Below are positions 1 through 13,882 of a stretch of DNA of 64,000 nucleotides, piece by piece. The stretch spans positions 682,001-746,000 of the forward strand of contig NZ_JOEE01000001.1 of the NCBI RefSeq assembly GCF_000720925.1, given 5' to 3'. Position 1 is the first letter of the stretch, and each line of letters opens with the position of its first letter. Both the position numbers and the translations under genes were made by a program. The stretch comes from Phycicoccus jejuensis. Its GTDB lineage: Bacteria; Actinomycetota; Actinomycetes; Actinomycetales; Dermatophilaceae. The notes below the pieces were generated by a model that made no database searches, was not told the origin of the DNA, and saw only the letters and a list, made by a program, of their open reading frames with translations.

Positions 1-5493
<5,493 letters not shown>

Positions 5494-5503
5494 GGTCGTC
5501 GAG

Positions 5504-5536
5504 GAGCCCCGTCGTCACCAGGGCGACGGGGCTCTT
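5504..5536 (+). terminator. Intrinsic terminator after the fused carboxylase
   Basis: There is a perfect 11-bp stem, GAGCCCCGTCG at 5504-5514 pairing with 5524-5534, with a 9-nt loop and a short TT afterwards. It starts 10 bases after the stop codon. The T-tract is weak, as is common in high-GC actinobacteria. Confidence 0.75.
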
Positions 5537-5612
5537 CCATGCTGTCGGCGCCGGGACGGCGAGGAGGTCTGTGGCACAGCTCGATTCGTCATCCACAGGA
5601 CTGGCCAAGACC

Positions 5613-5641
5613 TTGTCTCTCGAACTCACGTTCGATAGACT
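5613..5641 (+). promoter_or_regulatory. Promoter of the DUF222/HNH gene (leaderless)
   Basis: A -35-like TTGTCT (5613-5618) is followed after 17 bases by a -10 TAGACT (5636-5641). The -10 ends only 5 bases before the ATG at 5647, so transcription would begin at or within a base or two of the start codon, giving a leaderless mRNA. No Shine-Dalgarno sequence is present. Confidence 0.65.
5620..5635. promoter_or_regulatory. LexA-binding SOS box
   Basis: TCGAACTCACGTTCGA is a perfect 6+4+6 palindrome. It matches the actinobacterial/Gram-positive SOS box TCGAAC-N4-GTTCGA and fills the space between the -35 and -10 elements of the HNH gene promoter. LexA bound here would block RNA polymerase, so the gene should be induced by DNA damage. 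13E12-family genes with SOS boxes are known in mycobacteria. Confidence 0.85.
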
Positions 5642-5646
5642 GAGGC

Positions 5647-7089
5647 ATGGACACCGAGACCCTCTCCCGCCGCATTGCGGGGCTGCGCGAGGAGTGCGCG
5701 CGGCTGGGGGCCGAGCTGGTCGAGGGTGGTCACGTCCTGTCGTCGGAGGAGGCGTTCGCGCTGGCGGGGGAGGCGCAGGGGGTGGCGAACGCTGCGGACG
5801 CGGTGGTCTCCGTGGCTGGCGCGTGGGGCGCTCGGGTGGAGACGACGGTGCGCTCGGGCTCGTGGGAGCGGGTGCACCCGGTGGGGTTCGTCGACGCGAT
5901 GGCGTCGACGCGGATGTCGCTTGCGACGGGGTTGACCGAGGGGGTGGCGGGCCGGAAGGCGGCGTTGGGTGCTGCGCTGGGTGAGCGGTTCCCGCGGGTG
6001 CGTGAGCTGCTCGTCGCGGGCGAGGTGGCCGTGGTGAACGTGCAGAAGGTGGTCGACGCGTGCGCCGGGCTGGACGCCGAGGCCTGCGGGCAGGTGGATG
6101 CGGCGCTGGCGCCCCGGTTGGCGGGGATGGACCCGGCGCGGGTCGCGGGTGAGGCGCGGCGGGTCGCGACGCGGGTGGCGGCCGACCAGGTCGCGGCGCA
6201 CGTGGCGCGGACGCGCAAGGGGCGCCGGGTGGAGGTGTGCCCGGGTGAGGACGGACTGACGGACTGGTTCGCGTCCCTGCCGACGGCGACCTCGAGCGCG
6301 ATGTGGGCGGCGGTGGAGGAGCTGGCCGGGGACTACCGCCAGAGCGATGAGGCGCTGTCGGTGCCGGAGTCGCGGGCGGACGCGCTGGCCGACCTCGTGC
6401 TGCGCAAAGTGAAGGTCAGCGCGCAGGTCACCCTCGGGGTGCCGGTCGTGGCCGACCGGGCGGCGCCCGAGGAGCAGTGCGGGACGCGGTTCCGGGTGGA
6501 GTGGGACGACGAGGACACCCTCGTGGACGGCACGACCGGGGAGGTCGTGCGGTACGGCGACCTCGACCCGGACTCGCGGGAGGAGCTGTCGTGGTTGGAG
6601 GAGCCGGCCGAGCTCGACGGCGACCTCAGCGTGAAGCAGGCGGTGGTGTCGTCGGGGTACGCGGTGTCAGGCACGCAGCTGCCCGGCCTGGGGTGGGTCG
6701 ACCCCGCCACCCTCGCCAACCTCCTCAAGCTGCTGCCGTTCGAGGTGGCCCGCGCCGTGCTCGAGGCCGACACCGGGACCCTGGCCTCCCTCACCACCGG
6801 CGCGTACAAGCCCTCGAAGGCGATCAGCGAGTTCGTCAAGACCCGGGACGGGACGTGCCGGATGTGGGGCTGTGCCCGCCCGGCCGTGCACTGCGACCTC
6901 GACCACGTCCGGCCCTGGCCCGTCGGTCAGACCACGCCGACCGGGTTGGAGGACCTCTGCCGGCGCCACCACCGCTTCAAGCAGCAGGGCCGGTGGCGAC
7001 CCCGCCTCGACCCTGACGGCACCGTCACCTGGCACGGACCGGACGGCGCCACCCGCACCACCGAACCCGCCCACCGCACCACCGGCTGA
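5647..7089 (+). CDS. DUF222 / HNH endonuclease domain protein (13E12 repeat family)
   Basis: A 480-residue protein of the DUF222-HNH family that is present in many copies in actinobacterial genomes. The N-terminal 330 residues are the Ala/Val/Glu-rich helical DUF222 region. The C-terminus holds an HNH nuclease fold: zinc-type cysteines C404 and C409 (CRMWGC), LDHVRPW with H420, and LCRRHHRFK with H441/H442. The family is assumed to cut DNA, but its role is not established. The ATG at 5647 is chosen because a -10 element ends 5 bases upstream; a LexA box overlaps the promoter, so it should belong to the SOS regulon. It converges with the YcaQ-like gene, also a DNA-repair family. Product class is secure; biological role is not. 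Confidence 0.9.
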   Translation: MDTETLSRRIAGLREECARLGAELVEGGHVLSSEEAFALAGEAQGVANAADAVVSVAGAWGARVETTVRSGSWERVHPVGFVDAMASTRMSLATGLTEGVAGRKAALGAALGERFPRVRELLVAGEVAVVNVQKVVDACAGLDAEACGQVDAALAPRLAGMDPARVAGEARRVATRVAADQVAAHVARTRKGRRVEVCPGEDGLTDWFASLPTATSSAMWAAVEELAGDYRQSDEALSVPESRADALADLVLRKVKVSAQVTLGVPVVADRAAPEEQCGTRFRVEWDDEDTLVDGTTGEVVRYGDLDPDSREELSWLEEPAELDGDLSVKQAVVSSGYAVSGTQLPGLGWVDPATLANLLKLLPFEVARAVLEADTGTLASLTTGAYKPSKAISEFVKTRDGTCRMWGCARPAVHCDLDHVRPWPVGQTTPTGLEDLCRRHHRFKQQGRWRPRLDPDGTVTWHGPDGATRTTEPAHRTTG

Positions 7090-7387
7090 CCCGCGCCGCG
7101 CCCCGGACCGTTGACGTCCGGCCGCCCCGATCTCGTCCGGCCGCCCCGATCTCGTCAGGCCGACCTGTCATGGCGCCCCGGCACGGCGAGGTGACCACGG
7201 CACCGCGAAGTCACCCCGACCTCGTCCGCCGCCGCGAGCTCGCCCGGCCGCTCCGACCTCGTTCGGCCGCCAGGACTACTGCCGCGGGTCCAGCCGACAG
7301 GTCGAGGCCGACGTACGCCAGCCCGGCGCCCGGGCCGGCGCCTCGGCGTCGTAGAACGCACGGTGGCGCCGCTCGACGTCGTGCACG
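7090..7387. other. Intergenic region between convergent genes, with short GC-rich repeats
   Basis: This 298-base stretch separates the HNH gene from the convergent YcaQ-like gene. It contains two perfect tandem copies of a 19-bp unit and several decayed copies. I see no convincing gene, RNA gene or strong terminator hairpin in it. Confidence 0.6.
7116..7153. repeat. Two tandem 19-bp repeats plus degenerate copies downstream
   Basis: GTCCGGCCGCCCCGATCTC occurs at 7116-7134 and again, identical, at 7135-7153. Related but diverged segments (cores such as CCGACCTCGTCCG and CCGACCTCGTTCG) continue to about 7275. It is non-coding and probably a decaying local duplication. Confidence 0.7.
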
Positions 7388-8509
7388 TCAGGCACCGGCC
7401 GCCACCCCGTCCTCGGGCAGCTGCAGGTCGACGTCGAGCAGGGCTGCGAGCGAACGGAGCTCGCGCTCGACACCGGCGCGCATCGCCCCGGACGGCTCGA
7501 CGTCCCAGTGGCCGGCCGCGACCCGCAGCACTCCCGCCGCCGCGTCCCGGTGCGAGTCGACCTTGCCGACGAGCCGGTCCCCGTGGAGCACCGGCAGCGC
7601 GAAGTAGCCCCACCGGTGCGACGCCGCCGGCTTGTACATCTCGAGCTGGTAGTCGAACTCGAACAGCTCGGTCATCCGCTTGCGGTCCATCACGAGCCGG
7701 TCCAGCGGTGACAGCAGGGCCGTGCGCCCGACGAACCCGCCCTCCAGGTACGCCGGGTCAACCCGCCAGCGACCGCGCACGCCCTCGACGACCGCCTCGA
7801 CCCCGTGCTCCCCGACGTGGTTCGGCTCGCCCGGGGGGAAGGTCGCCCGAGCCCGCGCGATCCCCAGGGCGGCGAGCCGGCGGCGGTCGCGCTCCTGCTC
7901 GGCCTCGGCGTAGGGGACGGCGGGGTCGTCCGGGTGGACCCGGGAGGCGAGGTCCCAGGTGCGCTCCCGGTTCTCCCGGGACGCCACCGCCACCTCGCCG
8001 CGCTGTTCCATCATGTCGAGCATCCGCTGGACGTTCTTGCTGTTCGTCCACCCCGACGAGCGCCACGGCACGAGGCAGGTGTCGGGGATCTCGCGCGCGG
8101 GCAGCGGCCCCTCGGCGCGCAGGAGCGTCAGGATGTCGTCGCGGCAGGCGCGGTTCGCCTCGACCCACGCCTCGAGCTCACGCCGCCACGGGCTGAGCGG
8201 CTCGACCCCGGGCCAGGCGTCCATCTCGGCCCGAAACAGGGCGATGTCCTCGGCCGGGCGCAGGTAGCCGAGGAGCTCCACGAGCCGACCCGACCCGAGG
8301 AGGTCGTCGAGGACCTCGGGGGAGTAGGCGGACCCGAGCCGGCTCCACAGCACGAGGTCGGCGTTGGGCGCGACGTGCGCGGTGAGGTCCATCTGCACGA
8401 GCCCGAGGTGGCGCACCACCGACAGCGCGTCGGCGGGCCGGTCCCGCGTCAGCAGCTGCGCGCGCACCGCGATGCGCCGGGCGTCGCGTCGGCTGAGCTC
8501 CAGCACCAT
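7388..8509 (-). CDS. Winged-helix DNA glycosylase, YcaQ/AlkX-like
   Basis: A 373-residue member of the HTH_42 (YcaQ) family, whose E. coli member YcaQ is a DNA glycosylase that unhooks interstrand crosslinks. Near the N-terminus, LGLVQMDLTAHV gives Q39-M-D41, the QxD form of the catalytic motif found in YcaQ-type enzymes rather than the QxQ of the AlkZ type. The C-terminal half has typical family blocks (LLSPLDRLVMDR, YFALPVLHGDRLVGKVD). The ATG at 8507-8509 is used because the longer open frame upstream overlaps the divergent cytidylyltransferase gene and has no family similarity. It lies next to an SOS-controlled nuclease gene, which fits a DNA-repair context. Substrate specificity is inferred from the motif only. 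Confidence 0.85.
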   Translation of the reverse strand: MVLELSRRDARRIAVRAQLLTRDRPADALSVVRHLGLVQMDLTAHVAPNADLVLWSRLGSAYSPEVLDDLLGSGRLVELLGYLRPAEDIALFRAEMDAWPGVEPLSPWRRELEAWVEANRACRDDILTLLRAEGPLPAREIPDTCLVPWRSSGWTNSKNVQRMLDMMEQRGEVAVASRENRERTWDLASRVHPDDPAVPYAEAEQERDRRRLAALGIARARATFPPGEPNHVGEHGVEAVVEGVRGRWRVDPAYLEGGFVGRTALLSPLDRLVMDRKRMTELFEFDYQLEMYKPAASHRWGYFALPVLHGDRLVGKVDSHRDAAAGVLRVAAGHWDVEPSGAMRAGVERELRSLAALLDVDLQLPEDGVAAGA

Positions 8510-8599
8510 GCCGACGAACCTAACCGGCCATCCGGACGGTCGCCGTCCGGATGCCGCTGCCGGCGCCCGGGCCGGGCCGTCGGTGGCAGGCTGGGGCGC

Positions 8600-9205
8600 G
8601 TGACGACCGTCGGGCTCCTCCTCGCCGCGGGTGCGGGACGCCGGATGGGCGGCCCCAAGGCGCTGGTCCGGCCGACGGCGGACGGGCCGACCCTGCTCGA
8701 GGTCACGCTCGACCGGCTGGTGGGCGCGGGGCTCGAGCAGGTCGTCGTCGTCCTCGGGGCCGCCGCCGACGAGGCCCGCGCGACGGCCGACGTCCCCGGC
8801 GTCGCCGTCGTCGTCGCCGAGGACTGGGACGAGGGGATGGGGGCCTCGCTGCGCGCCGGCCTGCGCCACCTCGGGGCGACCGCCGCACCGGAGGTCCACG
8901 CCGCCCTCGTGACCCTCGTCGACCTGCCCGACGTCGGCACCCGCGTGTACCGGCGGGTGCTGTCCGCGACCCGCGGCACCGGCCCGAAGGTCCTCCTGCG
9001 TGCGACCTACGACGGCACGGCCGGCCACCCCGTCGTCCTCGGGCGCGCCCACTGGGCCGCCGTCGCCGACACCGCCCGCGGCGACCGCGGCGCCCGGGAC
9101 CACCTCGCCGCGCACCCGCCGACCCCGGTCGAGTGCGGCGATCTCGCGAGCGGCGCCGACGCCGACACCCCCGAGGCCCTGAGCCGGCATCCCCACGCGC
9201 CATGA
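8600..9205 (+). CDS. MocA/MobA-like molybdopterin nucleotidyltransferase
   Basis: A 201-residue NTP transferase with the nucleotide-binding signature LLAAGAGRRMGGPK at residues 6-19, followed by LVDLPDV (metal-binding Asp) and GHPVVLG, both typical of the MocA/MobA-like family. MocA adds CMP to molybdopterin to make the MCD cofactor used by CO dehydrogenase-type enzymes, inserting upon demand of the hydroxylase. It opens a co-oriented cluster ending in coxSLMG, so MCD supply for that enzyme is the natural inference. The GTG at 8600 gives the expected N-terminus with the P-loop-like motif close to the start; it is divergent from the YcaQ-like gene, 90 bases apart. CMP versus GMP preference cannot be read with certainty. 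Confidence 0.82.
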   Translation: MTTVGLLLAAGAGRRMGGPKALVRPTADGPTLLEVTLDRLVGAGLEQVVVVLGAAADEARATADVPGVAVVVAEDWDEGMGASLRAGLRHLGATAAPEVHAALVTLVDLPDVGTRVYRRVLSATRGTGPKVLLRATYDGTAGHPVVLGRAHWAAVADTARGDRGARDHLAAHPPTPVECGDLASGADADTPEALSRHPHAP

Positions 9206-9212
9206 TGGCCGG

Positions 9213-9587
9213 GTGAGCGACAGGAGACGGTGGCCGGCGAGCGTCTACGACCACGGCGCCGACCCCGACCCCCGCTTCTCGCTCGCCAACGAGCGGACCT
9301 TCCTCGCGTGGGCCCGCACCGCCCTCGCCCTGCTCGCCGGGGCCGCGGCCCTCGACGCCCTCGACCTCCCCCTCCGGGACACCGTGCAGGCGCTGCTCGC
9401 CGCCCTCCTCGCCCTCGCGGGCCTGGTCACCGCCGCCACCGCGTGGCGCACCTGGGCCCGTACCGAGCGGGCGATGCGCGAGGGGACGCCGCTGCCCTCC
9501 AACCCGACGATGGTCGTCGTCGTGGCGACGATCGTCGTCGCCGGCGTCGTCCTCGCCGGGGCGAGCGTGCTGCGCGGGGTCGGGTGA
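9213..9587 (+). CDS. DUF202 (YidH-type) membrane protein, first of a pair
   Basis: A 124-residue membrane protein of the DUF202 family. It shows the family start RFSLANERTFLAWARTALALLAG (split here as RFSLANERTF then LAWARTALAL), followed by two more hydrophobic helices, about 50-75 and 95-120. The GTG start lies 7 bases after the cytidylyltransferase stop, and the gene is followed after 7 bases by a second DUF202 gene. The function of the family is unknown. The tight spacing says both are co-transcribed with the Mo-hydroxylase maturation genes; a role in that system would be inference. Confidence 0.85.
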   Translation: MSDRRRWPASVYDHGADPDPRFSLANERTFLAWARTALALLAGAAALDALDLPLRDTVQALLAALLALAGLVTAATAWRTWARTERAMREGTPLPSNPTMVVVVATIVVAGVVLAGASVLRGVG

Positions 9588-9594
9588 GCGCCGG

Positions 9595-9942
9595 GTGACC
9601 GAGCAGGTCGTCCGCGACCCGGGGATGCAGCAGGAGCGCACGACGCTCGCGTGGCGGCGCACCGGGCTCGCGCTGCTCGTCGGCGCGCTGACCGTCGGCC
9701 GCCTGACCCTCGACCGGCTCGGGGGAGCAGTCGTCCTGCCGACGGTGCTCGTCGCCGCGCTCGCCGCCTACGTCGTCCTCTCGACCGTGCGGCAGCGCCG
9801 GCTCGGGGTCGCGGGGCCCGCCGACCCCCGCCTCTCGGTGCTGCGCGACGGGCGCCTCGTCGCGGCCGTCGCGGTGGTCGTCGTCGTGCTCGCGGTCGGC
9901 GAGCTGGCCGCCGCCGTCGCCGCACTCGCCGACCTCGTGTGA
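9595..9942 (+). CDS. DUF202 membrane protein, second of a pair
   Basis: A 115-residue protein with the DUF202 signature QQERTTLAWRRTGLALLVGA and three predicted membrane helices. It starts at GTG 9595, 7 bases after the preceding DUF202 stop. It is diverged from its neighbour, so this looks like an old tandem pair rather than a recent duplication; the two may form a heteromer. Function is unknown. Confidence 0.85.
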   Translation: MTEQVVRDPGMQQERTTLAWRRTGLALLVGALTVGRLTLDRLGGAVVLPTVLVAALAAYVVLSTVRQRRLGVAGPADPRLSVLRDGRLVAAVAVVVVVLAVGELAAAVAALADLV

Positions 9943-9986
9943 GCGTCGTCCTTCCACAGGGGCCGGTCGTGGGTGATGCTGTGGCC

Positions 9987-10877
9987 ATGGACCCCAGGAC
10001 GACGTTCGCCTCGGCCGACGACCTCGCGAGCGCGCTGGGAGGGGTCGGCTACCTCGCCGACGACGCGCTCTCGACGGTCACCTGGCTCTCGCTCCGGCTC
10101 GGGCGCCCCCTGCTCATGGAGGGCGAGCCCGGCACCGGCAAGACCGCTCTCGCGGAGGCGCTCGCGGAGACGATGGACCTGCCGCTCATCCGGCTGCAGT
10201 GCTACGAGGGCATCGACGCGAGCCAGGCCCTCTACGACTGGGACTTCCCCCGCCAGATCCTCCACGTCCGCGCGCTGGAGGCCGTCGAGGGCGGGGCCAA
10301 GGACGTCCGCGAGCTCGAGGCCGACCTCTTCGACGAGCGCTTCCTCCTCGCTCGTCCGGTCCTCCAGGCCCTGCGCGACGCCCCGGCCGTCCTCCTCGTC
10401 GACGAGGTCGACCGGGCCGACGACGAGTTCGAGGCATTCCTCCTCGAGGTGCTCTCGACGTGGCAGGTGACCATCCCCGAGCTCGGCCCGGTCCGTGCGG
10501 CGACGCCCCCGGTGGTCGTCCTCACCTCCAACCGCACCCGCGAGCTCCACGACGCGCTCAAGCGCCGCTGCCTCTACCACTGGCTCGAGCACCCCGGCAT
10601 CGAGCGCGAGCTCGCGATCGTGCGCAGCCGCGCCCCCGAGGTGCCCGAAGCCCTTGCGGCGCAGGTGGTCCGGGCGGTGCACGCCATCCGCGGCGACCGC
10701 GAGATGCTCAAGCCTCCGGGCGTCGCCGAGACCCTCGACTGGGCGCGCGCCCTCTACGAGCTCGGCACCCGCACCCTCGACACCGAGACCGCCGCCGCGA
10801 CCCTCGGCGTCGCCGTCAAGTACCGCGAGGACGCCGAGCGGGTGAAGCGCGCCCTCGACGTCATGCTCACCCCCTGA
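9987..10877 (+). CDS. coxD: MoxR-family AAA+ ATPase, CoxD-like
   Basis: A 296-residue AAA+ ATPase of the MoxR class. Walker A is GEPGTGKTAL with K52; Walker B is VLLVDEVDRAD; the sensor region is VVVLTSNRTRELHDALKRRCLYHW. In Oligotropha, CoxD is the chaperone-like ATPase that helps build the sulphur/copper-containing active site of CO dehydrogenase, working with the VWA protein CoxE. Here it lies directly upstream of a CoxE-like gene (14-base gap), which supports the assignment. The ATG at 9987 is preferred because upstream codons in the same frame are out-of-register with the end of the DUF202 gene and have no family similarity. In a form II cluster the exact maturation chemistry is uncertain. 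Confidence 0.88.
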   Translation: MDPRTTFASADDLASALGGVGYLADDALSTVTWLSLRLGRPLLMEGEPGTGKTALAEALAETMDLPLIRLQCYEGIDASQALYDWDFPRQILHVRALEAVEGGAKDVRELEADLFDERFLLARPVLQALRDAPAVLLVDEVDRADDEFEAFLLEVLSTWQVTIPELGPVRAATPPVVVLTSNRTRELHDALKRRCLYHWLEHPGIERELAIVRSRAPEVPEALAAQVVRAVHAIRGDREMLKPPGVAETLDWARALYELGTRTLDTETAAATLGVAVKYREDAERVKRALDVMLTP

Positions 10878-10891
10878 CCCGCGCCACGCCG

Positions 10892-12028
10892 ATGACCATC
10901 GCCCAGCACCGCCTCGACGCCGCCGAGCTCGTCCGCACCCCGGAGGAGGTCCTCGTCGGGTTCGCGCGCACGCTGCGCGCCGCCGGGGTCAACGTCACCG
11001 CCGACCGCGAGCGCACCTACCTCGAGGCGGTCGCCGCCGTCGGGCTCGAGGACCCGGCGGCCGTCTACCACGCCGGCCGCGCGACCCTCTGCGCCTCACC
11101 GGCCGACCTCGAGCGCCACGACCTCGTCTTCGCCGAGTGGTTCGGCGGCACGAGGGCCGGCACGAAGCCCCGCGACCCCCTGAGCCGGCTCGTCCCCCGC
11201 GCGTCCCTCGGCGCCGAGGAGCCGAGGCCCGGCGAGGGCCGCGACGAGCCGGACGACGTCCACGCCCAGGCCTCCGCCACCGAGGTCCTGCGCCGCAAGG
11301 ACGTCACGACCCTCAGCCGCCGCGAGCGCGAGGAGCTCGCGCGGCTCTTCGGTCGCCTCCGCCCCCGCGCGCCCCGCCGCCGGGCGCACCGCTGGGAGGA
11401 GTCCCCCCGCGGCGCCGTCGACGCCCGCCGCACGCTGCGCGCCATGCTCCGGCGGATGGGGGAGCCCGGCGAGGTCGCGTGGCGCCGCCGCGGCAGCCGG
11501 CCGCGTCGTGTCGTCCTCCTCCTCGACGTCTCCGGGTCGATGAGCGCCTACGCCGACTCGCTCGTCCGGCTCTGCCACACCTACTGCGTGTCGGACGTTC
11601 CGACCGAGGTCTTCACCCTCGGCACGCGCCTCACGCACGTCACCCGTCCGCTGCAGCAGCGCGACCCGGACCGCGCCATCGTCGCGGCGGGGGAGGCGAT
11701 CCCCGACTGGTCCGGCGGCACCCGTCTGGCCGAGGGGCTCAAGGTCTTCCTCGACCGCTGGGGCCGCCGGGGGATGGCCCGCGGCGCGGTCGTCGTCGTG
11801 TTCAGCGACGGCTGGGAGCGCGACGCCCCGGAGGCGCTCGGCGAGCAGGTGCGGCGGCTGCACGCGGTCGCCCACCGGGTCGTGTGGGTCAACCCGCACC
11901 GGGGGAGGGCGGGCTACGAACCGGTCCAGGGGGGCATCATGGCGGTGCTGCCGCACGTCGACGACTTCGTCGCCGGGCACTCGATGGCGGCGTTCGAGGA
12001 GCTGACGGAGGTGGTCGCGCGTGCGTGA
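10892..12028 (+). CDS. coxE: VWA domain protein, CoxE-like
   Basis: A 378-residue protein of the CoxE (VWA_CoxE) family, the usual partner of the MoxR ATPase CoxD in maturation of molybdo-hydroxylases. The von Willebrand A domain fills the second half: MIDAS motif DVSGSMS starting at D212, then SGGTRLAEGL and VVVFSDGWERDAP, completing the metal site. The N-terminal half is Arg-rich and helical (residues about 1-190). The ATG at 10892 follows coxD by 14 bases. Its 3' end overlaps the next gene (xdhC) by 8 bases, which indicates translational coupling. Confidence 0.88.
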   Translation: MTIAQHRLDAAELVRTPEEVLVGFARTLRAAGVNVTADRERTYLEAVAAVGLEDPAAVYHAGRATLCASPADLERHDLVFAEWFGGTRAGTKPRDPLSRLVPRASLGAEEPRPGEGRDEPDDVHAQASATEVLRRKDVTTLSRREREELARLFGRLRPRAPRRRAHRWEESPRGAVDARRTLRAMLRRMGEPGEVAWRRRGSRPRRVVLLLDVSGSMSAYADSLVRLCHTYCVSDVPTEVFTLGTRLTHVTRPLQQRDPDRAIVAAGEAIPDWSGGTRLAEGLKVFLDRWGRRGMARGAVVVVFSDGWERDAPEALGEQVRRLHAVAHRVVWVNPHRGRAGYEPVQGGIMAVLPHVDDFVAGHSMAAFEELTEVVARA

Positions 12029-13187
12029 CGTGCTGGACGAGCTGATGACCTGGTGGCGGGCCGGCGAGACCGTCGGGGTGGGGACCGTCGTCGCGACGTT
12101 CCGCTCGGCCCCGCGGCCGGCGGGCGCCTCGATGCTGCTCGGCCCGGGCGGCGAGGCCGTCGGGTCGGTGTCGGGCGGCTGCGTCGAGGGCGCGGTGTAC
12201 GAGCTCTCGCAGGAGGTCGTCGACGGCGGGACGCCGGTGCTGCAGCGCTACGGCGTCTCCGACGACGACGCCTTCGCCGTCGGCCTGACCTGCGGCGGGA
12301 TCCTCGACGTCTTCGTCGAGCCGGTCTCCCGGGCGACCTTCCCCGAGCTCGGCGACGTCGCCGACGACGTCGCCGCCGGGCGCCCGGTCGCGGTCGCCAC
12401 CGTCATCGACCACCCGGACCCCGCGTGGCTGGGCCGCCGCCTCGTCGTGCGCCCCGAGGACGCCGAGGTGCCGGTCGTCGGCGAGATCGGCTCCCCCCGG
12501 GCCGACTCCGCCGTCGCCGACGACGCCCGCGGCCTGCTCGCCTCCGGCCGCACCGAGACCCTCACCTACGGCCCGGACGGCGAGCGCCGCGGCGAGGGGA
12601 TGCGGGTCTTCGTCAACGCCTTCGCCCCGCGCCCGCGGATGCTCGTCTTCGGCGCCATCGACTTCGCGGCGGCGGTCGCCCACGTCGGCAGCTTCCTGGG
12701 CTACCGCGTGACGGTGTGCGACGCCCGGCCGGTGTTCGCGACCCGCTCCCGCTTCCCGGCGGCCGACGAGGTCGTCGTCGAGTGGCCGCACAAGTACCTC
12801 GCCGCCGAGCAGGAGGCCGGGGCGGTCGACGGGCGCACGGTCGTCTGCGTGCTGACCCACGACCCCAAGTTCGACGTGCCCGTCCTCGAGCGCGCGCTGC
12901 GCCTGCCCGAGGTCGCCTACGTCGGGGCGATGGGGAGCCGGCGCACCCACGAGGACCGGCTCGAGCGGCTGCGCGAGGCGGGCGTCACCGACGACGAGCT
13001 CGCCCGGCTCTCCAGCCCGATCGGGCTCGACCTCGGTGCTCGCACACCGGAGGAGACGGCGGTGTCCATCGCCGCCGAGATCGTCGCCCTGCAGTGGGGC
13101 GGAGGTGGCAAGCGGCTCCAGGACGTCGGCGGTCCCATCCACCACCACGGCGAGGACGCCGAGACCGCCGCACCTGCGCCCGTCTGA
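12021..13187 (+). CDS. XdhC/CoxF-family molybdenum enzyme maturation protein
   Basis: A 388-residue XdhC family protein. XdhC binds the molybdenum cofactor, promotes its sulphuration and delivers it to xanthine dehydrogenase-type enzymes. The N-terminal XdhC_CoxI domain shows VSGGCVEGAVYE and LTCGGILDVFVEP; the C-terminal Rossmann-like domain (about 205-365) shows RMLVFGAIDFAAAVA, VCVLTHDPKFD and VAYVGAMGSRRTHEDR. The GTG at 12021 overlaps coxE by 8 bases. A His-rich tail (IHHHGED) ends the protein. Position between coxE and coxS supports a dedicated role in inserting the cofactor into the enzyme encoded next. Confidence 0.9.
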   Translation: MRDVLDELMTWWRAGETVGVGTVVATFRSAPRPAGASMLLGPGGEAVGSVSGGCVEGAVYELSQEVVDGGTPVLQRYGVSDDDAFAVGLTCGGILDVFVEPVSRATFPELGDVADDVAAGRPVAVATVIDHPDPAWLGRRLVVRPEDAEVPVVGEIGSPRADSAVADDARGLLASGRTETLTYGPDGERRGEGMRVFVNAFAPRPRMLVFGAIDFAAAVAHVGSFLGYRVTVCDARPVFATRSRFPAADEVVVEWPHKYLAAEQEAGAVDGRTVVCVLTHDPKFDVPVLERALRLPEVAYVGAMGSRRTHEDRLERLREAGVTDDELARLSSPIGLDLGARTPEETAVSIAAEIVALQWGGGGKRLQDVGGPIHHHGEDAETAAPAPV

Positions 13188-13330
13188 GGCGGATCCGACC
13201 GCATCCGCGGCGTCCATGCGGTGGCGTCGCGACCCGGTTGTGGCGCAACGCGATTCGGCGTGCCCCGACGGCCGTTTCCTGTGCGGAAAGCCGCAGCGAC
13301 CTGTCCGGTCGGCGGGTTCGTCCATACCCC

Positions 13331-13359
13331 TTGCCGACCGACGATGGGTGAAGCAAGAT
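13331..13359 (+). promoter_or_regulatory. Possible promoter for coxSLMG
   Basis: TTGCCG (13331-13336), a 17-base spacer and CAAGAT (13354-13359) lie in the 212-base gap between xdhC and coxS. The match to consensus is modest. A small inverted repeat (GCGGAT/ATCCGC, 13189-13208) follows the xdhC stop and may separate the two transcription units. Confidence 0.35.
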
Positions 13360-13399
13360 CACGGACACGACCACGGATCCACTCGCGAAGGAGTCAATG

Positions 13400-13881
<482 letters not shown>

Positions 13882-13882
<1 letters not shown>

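Noticed and set aside
5647..7089. Mobile element or group II intron endonuclease
   Set aside because: No terminal repeats, target duplication or reverse transcriptase; it is a free-standing DUF222/HNH gene with its own promoter.
8510..9196. N-terminal extension of the YcaQ-like protein to 602 residues
   Set aside because: The extra codons are antisense to the mocA-like gene and not related to the family; ATG 8507-8509 gives a normal length.
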